This document shows positions 12,601 to 24,600 of a stretch of 64,000 nucleotides of DNA, piece by piece. The stretch lies in assembly GCA_028015205.1 (NCBI GenBank), contig JAPWFG010000026.1, positions 2,108,001-2,172,000 of the forward strand, written 5' to 3'. The notes below the pieces were generated by a model that worked only from the letters and a program-made list of their open reading frames with translations, was not told the DNA's origin and ran no database searches. Both the position numbers and the translations under genes were made by a program. The stretch is from Mytilisepta virgata (lineage: Eukaryota; Mollusca; Bivalvia; Mytilida; Mytilidae). Every line of letters begins with the position of its first letter. Within the stretch, counting starts at the first letter, position 1.

Positions 12601-15600
12601 ACGAAACGGTCACCTGTTTGTTAATCATTAGAATTATGGTTTCAAAATGTAATACAACAGAGGGTCATCATTGATAAAGAGGAGTCTATAAAGCAGCAGA
12701 CATACTTCTGACTTAGTACAGGCATTTTCAAATAAAAATGGCGGTTTAAACCAGGTTTTACGGCATGCCAAACCTCCCACTTAACTAAAATAAAGTCTAC
12801 GTCGATTGCTATGATAAACAAAAATATGTTTATGTTTTTCATTAAGATAACATATACTCAGTTACCTAATATCCTTGCATATACTGCACATTTCCGGAAG
12901 AACCGTCATTAGGTACGTTCGTGACCAAAACTTTGAAAATCCAAAAATAAAAAAAAATTATAAATTCTTATGGTAGTGTTCGTATATCTAAGATAATGTT
13001 TGACCTGCAATAAAACACCATCATAGCTTTTAGTTTTTTAACTGATTTGATTAAAATTTATCAAGATGTACGATTTTGATAAGAGTAACTTTACTTGTTA
13101 TATACTTATAGTTCATATACCTCCACCGATTTGTGACTACCACCAATTGACTTTATTTAAGGGCATACGATACAGTTACAGGGGAGATAATCGCGTCGCT
13201 AACGTCCAACAAGAACTTTTCGCGGAACATTTTCCTTTTCCCGCAACGTCGCTAATTCGGACGTCTCCTTTTCGCGGAAAATAACGTTACGTCATAAAAC
13301 GGTTCAAGCAAAGAGGGAAATCAGTGGACAAAAAAAAAAAAAAAAAACACGATCAGGAACACCAAAAAGGCGACAGTCAAACGACAAACAACACAAAAGA
13401 CTAAAAAGTACACACAGAAACGAGTAGCAGAAACCCCACCAAAACTAAAGGATGGCGTTTTAATGGGTTTCATGGCGGAAAGTTTTCCATTTTGGAAAAG
13501 ATAAAGATTCCAATACATTGACATCTATATTTATAGTTCATGTAGTTGTAAAATCCCTTAGTTCAAATGGTGCATGAATATTGTGAGGAACTTCCATGTA
13601 TCAAGAAGATACCTTTACATTTTTGTACATCATTTAATAAAAATGAAATTACAGAATTAATTTCTCGGAATTCCTAACTTATGGTGATTTGATTTTTTCA
13701 AAAGAGACTAAAAATACTTAATTGGACATATATATGCTGAGAAACGCTAGTCATATACATTTAAATACATGTATTGCTTTGGATAGAAACAGAAGTTCAA
13801 TAATCGGCGAAAATTGTCAGTATCTCCATATATATATATGGAAAAAACAATTTTATAAAAATTATTTTTACAGAGGCAACGCAATCCACAGCATTATTTC
13901 CCATTGGTGACAGGACATTTAACACAAAAGATGAAATAAGCAAAATTGTTGTAAAACATATAATTTGATCAGGAATTCTTTTCAAAGAGAGTGATTCCAA
14001 GCCTTTTATTCATACACGTGGGAATCGGGACCACACGAGTATCCGTTTTGCGTTATGGTGGCACGTCATTTCCCGCATAAAATCAACAGTTGTACAATGC
14101 CTAAAAATTCGACAGTTTTTTCAAAATATCTAAAAAATGAGATCATGGACCCCTTAATTTCGAAACTGCATTCGATAGCAAACTATAAGGACAACATTAT
14201 GTGATTTTTAGATTAAATTATCAATAGCAGATTTTTTTAAATATACTGATGTATCGTGCCAAAATACAAAGTTTTTGGTAATATATCACATATTTTGAAA
14301 AAATGAAAATATCTTGTAGCACAAAATCGTCTAAATTTTATTTATCGGAAGAGAAGAGATATTCGTTTTCTTTATGCAAAAAACCCGATGCATTTATCTT
14401 TTAAAACAAGAAAGTACTTGATTTTTATCGAAATAGGTGAAAAGACGATATTTGCACAATCTTAGTAAAAATCCCGGAAATTGAACATTAAATATCTCAA
14501 AAAGTAGCATATGAAGGTGTAATTTTCTTTGTATTTTTAGAAAGATCGGTGAAAAAACTACCAATATGCAAAATCTCAAAGGAAAATCAATAGTAGATCG
14601 AAACTGTATCGTATGCCCTTAACTTCACGACGGGTGCCGTATACGGAGCAGGAACTGATTACCCTTCCGGAGCACCTGAGTCCACTCCTGGTTTTTATAG
14701 GAGTTCGTAATGTTAATTGTTTTTTAGTTTTCAGTGCTTATTTGTTGTGCTTGTGGTTGTTCATTTGTCTTCCCTGGTTTGTTTGTCTAATGGATTGCGT
14801 TTTTTGTTTTGTTTCCTCCTTAGGTACATATGTCCCCTTCATACCAGTACAAGATGTGCACATGTCGTCTATCTATGACTTCTCAGTTGTGCTCAAGTCC
14901 TAAAATGTTGAAAACCAAAACAATAATCCAAAAATATGAAGCATTAAACACATTTCACAAATTGGCGAAATAGAAAAAAAACTATTAACAAGAAAGAAGA
15001 TGCTTGAGATGATAGAATCGTTTTTTTTTAAATGTTAAGTTCATTTACAATGTAATACTATTTTTTATTACATTGTAATCGGTTATTTACCGTAGTATCC
15101 GAGTGAAAGAAAATCTGGTTAATCACATGTTAAAAGAACAGCCGGTATTTCACTCTAGGAAGTGACGTTACAATTACGCGGAGAGATATCAAAGAAAGTA
15201 GTCTGTTTTATGTCATTTTATTTCTACTGAAATGCTAGATTCTGTAAAATTTAATAAGACGTATAACTAATCGCGGAATTGAAATACCAGAAATAAACAA
15301 CTTGTGACCGAACTACAGCTGTAAATAACTCGTGCGCTGGCTGCGCGCACTCATGATTTACTGAGTAGTTCGGTCACTCGTTGTTTATTTCTGATATTTG
15401 AATTCAGTGGTTACTTATACTATAATTAATGTTCTGCAAATGGAATTCTTTAAGTTTTTTATTTTCACTTTTAATATTTTTGTGAAATTGACCTGACTAC
15501 TCTCCAATTTAATGTTTCTTGAGGATATTGTATGCCTCTGATAATATATAATGATAGCTGATATTGTTTTTAATTTCAGCACGGTGGGTCATGGAGAAGA

Positions 15601-18600
15601 CGAAGTTTAATTGAAGATGCAAAATTTGAAACGGTCACAAACTTAGAATTTGAAAAACGAGAAAGAACACTAAGTAGCAGAAATTCCATCAGTGAAGAAG
15701 AGGAAGAGGTCTTCACACAGAATGGAGAATGTCTCTCTCCTATAGAAACAGAACCGCCTCACGCAGTCCTTTTGATACTCACTATTAAAGATGGTATTCC
15801 AAGTTTATCACGTATCCTGAGAATATTCGAGGTGATTATTAAAATTTCGATAAGTAATTTTTATGAGATTTATACATTTGTATAAAAAAAAGTCAATAAT
15901 GAAACACTAATCAGTAAGAAATATAAACAGAAAATGGAATCGGGGATAGTCTAGTGTGCCACAGGCATTAATATTGGCGGTGTTAAACCAATTTTATCTG
16001 TACCCGAAACGTTCTATTTATTAATCCCATTACAATATGATTATCGACAAGGTGACTGACTGATAGCTATGAAGAGGTCAAATATACCTAAGGAGCCAAA
16101 AAAAAAAAAAAAAAAAAAAAAAAATAAAAAAATAAATAAAATAAAATAAAATAAAATAAAATAAAACGCAATCCATTAGACAGACAATTCTTGGAAGAAA
16201 AATAAACAACCACAAGCACAACAAATAAACACTGAAAACTAAAAAAAAACAATGAACAACACTAACTCCTAACAAAACCAGGATGAGGTTATATGCTCCG
16301 GAATGGTAAACAGTTTATAACTGATAAATAGACTAAACGTTGATAATTATTTCAGAACAGCCAAAATGAGCTCGTTTAATGAGCTCTAGCTCATCTATCC
16401 CATTGCTTCAGATTGAATTGTTAAACACACCCTTATTTTTCATTATATAACCATGATAACTATTTCTATAATTTAAGAACTATTTGTTCAAGATACAAAA
16501 TTCCATTTTTTTTAAAATGAAAGAAGCAGATAATGAAAAAATATTTTCGAAATTTGTATACGGTGCAGCAAACTTCTTACGTATCTCATTTATGATCTTA
16601 CCTTTGGTTCCATCCCAACTATACATGTTATACGTTAATCATTTCGACATCTTACTGCAGACGCTTCATCTTTCAAAAAAATATGGAGCATATCTTTTAC
16701 ATCCATATTGATATTGTAGATTGTTTATCGTTAGAATTCTATCAAAAGTTCTTTTTATAGTCTAGATATTTTGACCTTTACAATTTTCATAAAAATCAGA
16801 ACTACTTTCATTAAAGGGAGAAAGAACTTCTTTTAATACTAGTATTGAGTATGGGCATGTAGCTGAAAATCTGAATTCATCTCAGTTTATAATTATTCGT
16901 TAAGCTTTTGACTCATTGTTGAATACCTTATAGCGACTCTTAAGATGAGGAACAGCAATTAAAGCACTCTTAATCTGATTTTTGCCTCGTCTTACAAAAT
17001 TACATGTCTTGGTTTAGTTTAAAAATCGTCATTCTTCTTATCAAAGAAAATCATGCAAATCCACCATTCTTTGGGTAAAATGTTGATCTAATATCCTAAT
17101 TTATTACATCGAGTGTGGTGAAATACCGGGATTTCCGAGTGAAATCAACTCCAATAATTCACCCAGTGAAATCGAAAATCATATTTCACTCTAGGAAGTG
17201 ACGTAACAATAGCGGTCGCCAACGATGTTTCTATACAAACGTCGTCGCGTAGTCGCGTAAAAACATAATCCCTTGTATTTTCTCGTTAAATTTTATGAAT
17301 ACACAGAATATGTCAATGTAATAAACAGAATAACTAATCTCGAAATTCGAATACCAAAGATCTACAACTCGTGACAGAAAAACACTAATAATTCACTCGT
17401 GCGCTACGCGCACTCATGAATTAATGTGTTGTTTGGTAACTCGTTGTAGATTTTTAGGTATTTGCATTTCAAGATTAGTTATACTATAAATATCATATAT
17501 AATGAGTAAAATACGTAAGTTTTAATATGCATTATACATAACTTTGCAAGACTATCATCACCTATACCTTATATCGCATACCCTATATCACACCCCTAAA
17601 CCCATATCGCATATTCTGAGTTCTTTGGGTGCGTTCATATATCATTAATATATGTTATAAAGAATAAAACATGGTCAAACCTATATCACATGCTATATCA
17701 ACCCTCGACAAATATCACACCTCGTGCCAAAGACCATCGGGGTGATAGTAGGTATTGTGGTTGATATAGCATGTAATATAGGCCATGTAATATAGGCCAT
17801 GTATTATTCTCAATATGTTATCGACATATTCTCCTCACGTAGTCATTATAATCGAATTTAATGTCATTTATAAGTTAATTTCCAAAGCATTGAATGTCTA
17901 ATTAGGACCCCCATTAAGTATGTGCATGTCTATGGACTATTTTATTACAGTAAGAAGCAGAGTAATGATGATTTTATGTCATATCTTCCTGGTGCTAATA
18001 GGTCATCTGAAAACAAGATTTTATGTCATATCTTCCTGGTGCTAATAGGTCATCTGAAAACAAGATTTTATGTCATATCTTCCTGGTGCTAATAGGTCAT
18101 CTGAAAACAAGCTGTGACAATTGAGTAGTGTTTTCAAAACCATGATATTCGTTCTAATTATCTGGTAAATTGTTTCTACAGAGTCCTTAGTTCTTTCCTT
18201 ATATGGTTTTGTGGTGTTACTGTATTGATCATGTTCAACTTGGCAATTTAATTTTGTATTATAGTTTCGTTTTCAGTCTTTCTGACCTTTAGCACAGCAA
18301 TCGAGTTATTTAACCAAATATAAAAATCTTATTCATCAAAATTTATATTGCATATTTACGATCATATTCTTTAAGAATATGATTAAACACGTAAGAAACA
18401 ATTATTTTATTATTTACGGAAGAAATGGGTACATGTACTTATATTCGTTCAAAAGTGAAGAACTGGAAAATCTTCAACTGGCTCCACTCTAAAAGGACGT
18501 GAATTTTAAAAAATCGTTGAAGATTTTCCAGTCTTCATTTTGAACCCATGTAAGAAAACTATTACTCTTGTACGATACATATTATGTAATCGAACTGCAT

Positions 18601-21600
18601 GTGACACATTTTGGATTTTTTACGCCTTCCATCAAATTGTCAGTTAATTGGGAGAACTATTTTTTAACTCAACTTTGATCTTTTAGGCATCCAAGGTTGT
18701 TATAGACCACATAGAATCACGGAAGTCTAGAAAATACGGAGCACAGCATGAAATACTGATCAAATGTATCGGATCACGTGACAAAATTACATCACATGTT
18801 AACTCGTTACGCATGATCCCATCAATACTCGACATACAAATTACATCAGATCAAGAGGTGGAAAAAAAGGGTAAACTTATTTTAAGTATTACATTTTTTT
18901 GAAGGAAACATGAAATATATAGAGAATAATACATGGTAAAATCTGTATCACATGCTGTATCAACCCGAGAAACCAGTATCAGCCAGAGGGCTGATATTGG
19001 TAGAGGTTGATACAGCATGTGATACAGATTTTAACATGTATTATACACTTTATCATATATTTAAACAGAGGACTTCAAATTTTCCAAATTAAAGTCTACT
19101 GCTACAAATGAAATTGATTGGGAAAAATATTTTGTGAAATAAAAAATAAAAAAAATAGGGGGGTTGAAAAAGTCAAATAATCGGGAAAAATTTTGAACAA
19201 CATTTGTTGTTTTTTAAATTTCCCCCCCCCCCCAAAAAAAAATTTCGCCCCCCCCCCAAAAAAAAAAACGTACAAAAAAAAAAAAATACAAAAAATGAAA
19301 ATTGAAAAAAAAAATGAAAAAAAGCTATGTGATAAAGGGTAAGACATGTGATAAAGGGGTGTGATAAAGGGTAGACATGCGATAAAGGGGTGTGATAAAG
19401 GGTGCGCATCAAAGTTGAGCGATACGGATTAAACGGCAGGCTATTTATCAAATATTCAAAACTACTGTATTTACTACTAAATATATGATAAATGTATTTA
19501 TTATATATTTGGTACATAATACAGGAGTTTTGAATATATACGATAAAGACCATGAGGTTGTTTCGTATCTGATATCTATGACTTCATACCCTTTATCGCA
19601 TGGCTTACCCTTTATCACAGCTTTTTTCAATTTTTTTTCAATTTTATTTTTTTTTTGGGGTATTTTTTTTTTATTTTGGGGATCGAAATTTTTTTTTTTG
19701 GAGGGGGGCGACATTTGGGGGGGGTCAAATTAAAAAAAAAACAAATGTTGTTCAAATTTTTTTCCGATTAGTTGTCTTTTTTCAAATCCTCATATTTTTT
19801 ATTTTTTTCCCACAAAATATTTCCCCCAATCAATTTCATCTGTAGACTTTAATTTGGTAAATTTGAAGTCCTCTGTTTAAATATATGATAAAGTGTATAA
19901 TTCATGTTAAAATCTGTATCACATGCTGTATCACATGCTGTATCAACCTCGGGCCAAGGCCCTCTGGCTGATATTGGTTTCTCGTGTCGATACAGCATGT
20001 GATACAGATTTTACCATGTATTATTCTCTATATAAAAGTATGGAAAAATGGTAATATGAATGATCAATATTTCAATGTTAAAGTATACATTTCGAATCAT
20101 AACATTGCGTCTACTGGATATATTTTGTTATCATTTTTTTAATAAATATATTATGAAAAAAGTAATAAATAAATGAATAGATAGATAAATAAATTCATTT
20201 TAATAAATAGGTAAAGGTATGCAGAGAAATATATCAAGTTTTATAGTTTCACCTACAAGTACAGTTATCACATTTAATTTAAGATATTTGGTTTCCAAGA
20301 CATATTTCGGAATTAGACAACTGTACTCACCTGGTTACCAAATTTGAACCAGAACTCGACAGCGACCACCCTGTAAGTATTTTGAATTATATAACCCTGC
20401 AACCATTCTATTAGTAGTCTTTACCCCGGCATGTCATTGTAATTATCATGTTTTTCCTAGCTCTAATTAAGCTTTATAGTGAAATCTGCAAAGAAAACCT
20501 AAAGTTGATAAATATTAATAATGTTTTGCCGGATACCATGCTTTTTATCAGTCGATATAGCGTCTTGAGTATCATTACATGGCGCTTCCATGGCCTGTCA
20601 TATGCTGTTTATCTTTAGTTCCATTTGCAAAACTAATGACTTCGTTAAAACTAGTGTGCGTATCTGTTTATTTGTCTATTTGTCTAATATATTTATGTAC
20701 CTCTTCAAGAGTCTTTGACAGAGGTTGTATGTCCTAAATTATTGGTAATTTTATTCAAAAAATTTAGTGGTTTCCGTTGAATTTCTTAAAGCGATTTTAG
20801 TTGGACCATTAGGAGAATGTTATGCAGTAGGGTAAATTCCCCTTGTTAGGGGTTGTCTGTTTTGCCCTTTACGGACTCCGTTTCAAGGTTGTTATATTAT
20901 CGGTCTTTGTCCTATATCTACTTTCATTTATAAATTAGAAAACTGTAATAAAGCCTTCTTGACATGCATGTTCTCTTTTGCTTTTAATTGAATTCACTCA
21001 AGTCATTATTTATGATCTCCAATAGTATATTTATTTCATTGATTGCAGGGTTTTACAGATAAAAAATACAAGGAAAGACGAAAAATGATAGCCGATATTG
21101 CATTTGATTATAAAAAGTGAGTAGATATCTGAAATGAGTGGTTTTTTCAAAGTGACTTGCCTTCATGTTCCTATTGTGGCAACACTTTTGACTACTCATG
21201 CTCCAGATTTATTTCATTACTAAATCTTTTAATTCTACATAATACAGGTAGCTATGTTGTACAAGTAATTTTTGACCGTGTAAACAGTAGAGACTCTCTT
21301 TAGTTCGAAAAGACATTCTGACTAATGTAGCAACACAATTGAATGCACCTACATGTATAAAGATTTATATAAGCACAGAGAAAATTATTTGCCTAATCAG
21401 TTGTCAAGTATTTATTTTTCTTACTTGCAGCGGACAACCGATTCCAAAAGTAGAATATACACACGATGAAATAGCTACTTGGTAAGTTGTTATTTTAGGT
21501 CTAGAACGCATGGTACATATAATACATATTTTTAGATCACACCAAATATAAAGCTGATTAATTCATTTAAGTAAGCCAAGTAATCAAGTTACTGCTTTGG

Positions 21601-24600
21601 CACAAAAAGTGACCATCTGAATACATGACATGCACATGGCATAATATACAAATTAGTATGTGGAATTGAATTTGATTTTTGCCTTTGATTTATTGTTGAT
21701 TTATGCCAATTCCAATGTGGCAACTATGGGGTGCATATCAGGACAAGAATATATTGATATGATAGGAATATGATCTAGCACTGCTCTGTAATAGACTGAC
21801 ACGCTGGGCCGGATTTTTAACTTGCTAGCCCACGAGGTGACTGTCCGCAGGAAGACATATCACCCCACTCGGACACATTATACTGACTCCGAGCCGATCG
21901 TTTCCTTGCACTTATTGCTAGATGTCGCGTGCTTGGTGGAGAGCAGCAAATACCAATTTAAAAGTGTTTGGTTTGACCCGGCCGCGGATCGAACTAACGA
22001 CCTACCACGAGACCATCATGTTGAAGGAAGCATGAGTACTCGGATATAATCATCGACCAACGGCAGGGAAACAAGCATCGTTGTCAATTGAGAGTGAAGT
22101 CAACACACCTCAGACCGTCAGTTTTAACAAGCTAGTAACAACTAGCGGGAAAGGCGAATGACCTTGACCACTCGGCCACAGAGTCTGCTGTAGAAATAAA
22201 TATATGTACTTGACTTTATTTCGTCATTTTCGAAAAAGATGTTTTAGTAGCTTTTGGGGAATATTGTTGGAGTCGCAAATGCCCGAAAAATCATTCTTGC
22301 ATTTTTCTTAAAGAAACGACCCTTTGCGTATTCTATTCTCATATAAAATACATCTATTTTAGTAGAAAATTTAAAACTAAAAGTGAAAAGAAAAAGAAAA
22401 GGCTGTCGTTTTTTTTTTTTGTTGGGGGGGGGGGGGATTCGCTAGAACGTCACACAATATATAATTGGTCGGTTTCCATAATAATTAGTGTTGATAATTA
22501 GTTTACACAAATAATGTCTAATGCTCAAGCATTGGCCAAAATAAGTGTAATACTGAATTCCATCAATTTGGGAACGCAATGAACTTTTCCCATCAGAACC
22601 TTAAACAAAAATCCATTAATCATTTTCAAACATCAAAACGATCATGTAACACTGTCCGGTGATTTTTAATGGAACAAACCACCCATGGTTGTTAAAATCA
22701 ATTCGATGAACATGATATCTGTCATATATTTTCTGATCATGTTGTATATTAGTACCGAATACTCTAAACAGACGTTAGAGTGATAAGCGAATGCATCAGA
22801 TTGCAGATAGAAATTAAATTGTCATACGAAGATTTATTGTAGATCGTGTTAATGATTTGTACTATGTTGATAAATGTGTGCGATAAAAACAACGTCAGAT
22901 TTATGATTAAATACTACATTTTTTGGTCATTGATACTTAATATTTGATATGTATAGACATTATCCGATGAGAAATATTATACAACAATTGTTTCTTCCGT
23001 TGACTTTTGAGACAACTCACAATTAATTTTATACTGCAATGGTTTAGTTTACTGTATGTACGAAAGCATGAACGAAACCAATATCGTATGCCTAGAACGT
23101 GGACATGACAACAAATTTGTCTTATGCATGCTACATGGACGTAAAGTTGTCCAACATTTTCATATGAAAAGAAAAGACAAAAAGAAAGAAAAAAAATTAA
23201 AAAGCAGAAAACCATTTAAAGATAGAGTTATGATTATGAGAGATACTCTATTACTAGTATGGCCAAAATACATACGATTCGTTTAAGTATGAATTTCACA
23301 TAAGAAGTATAAAATGATGTCAGATTAACTTACTCTTGATAATTTAATATTATTTAAAAGAAAAATTCAATTTTTGGTAGTAATAACTTACTCTTGATAA
23401 TTTGATATTATGCAACAACAAAAAAATATCAATTTTTGGTAGTAATTAGAATTCTGTGAAATCAGGTGTAAGTGAATGCAAATGCATATATCAGCATATA
23501 ATTCTTTGATACCAATTTTGATGCACAAGATTTGCACATTTCGTCGAAGTACTACTCATCAGTTGAGCTAAATCCCTAAAATGTTGAAAACCAAAACAAT
23601 ATTCCAAAACATCAGGGGCAAATTATAAAGAACAAAAAAATCCAAAATAACCTAAAGGGTACAGCCAAAGACATCTTAGGACAGAGTTCTCAAACCGGGT
23701 AAATTTAAGGATGCTCGCTGGTCATGATTTGGTCTTTTTGTCAGATTTTGGGAATCCTCGGGTTTTATCCATTTCTTAAACATGAAATATTTTGCCCATG
23801 AACCCCCACTTTTTCTTTTATAATTCAATCATATATACCTTAAAATGGTATTTGACAAAAATTTTTGAAATCCTTTTTATTTTTTCATACATTTTGAGAG
23901 ACTGAAGTTGTCAATGGAAAGACAATGAAAAATCCAGAGAAAACCCATTTCAGGCAAACTTTCAAGGCCTTATAGCTCTAAAATGAGCACATGAACCTAT
24001 ATTTTTTTCTTGCTTATTTGTTTACTATTCATATATTCTCTCAAACTAAAACACCTATTTCAAAGCCTATTTATTTCCTATTAGACCAGCGATCATCCTT
24101 AAAGCATGAATGATCTAGTATATAGGAATACTAGCAACTGAGCAAGACAAGATATTTTTTTTGCTTATCAATTTAGGAATTTTTGATTTCAGGGGCCACG
24201 TGTACACACGACTAAAAGAATTATTTCCGACGCATGCGTGTAGAGAACATATTGAAAATTTCAAAATTTTGGAACTGGAATGTGGATACAGTGAATATAA
24301 CATTCCCCAACTTGAAGATGTTTCTAATTTCTTAAAACGTACGTATTTTTCTAAAGTATAGTTTATCGTCAAATGAAAAACACGAAAAGTACAATTTGAA
24401 ATTATATACAATTCGTACGAAGCTGTGTTTGGTAAGAAACCTACACGTTGTCATGAAGGTTCAATTCGATGGAGCGATAATAGAGACAATCTTATATCTG
24501 TTCAGTTTCAAAAGAAAAGCCAGATTCTAAATTTTAATTTTTCTCATATATTACTTCTGTTTCATAAAATAATTTATCAGTATATATGTTTACCTCTTAA

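Noticed and set aside
17970..18110. CRISPR-like array
   Set aside because: Units are contiguous without spacers and the DNA is animal; it is a simple tandem repeat.
19210..19740. Homopolymer C/G/A/T runs as a special motif
   Set aside because: They are part of the palindrome arms and may be sequencing-sensitive; no independent signal.
20284..20296. Alternative acceptor (ccaag) for TH exon 4
   Set aside because: It gives a stop within five codons and loses the conserved WFPR motif.
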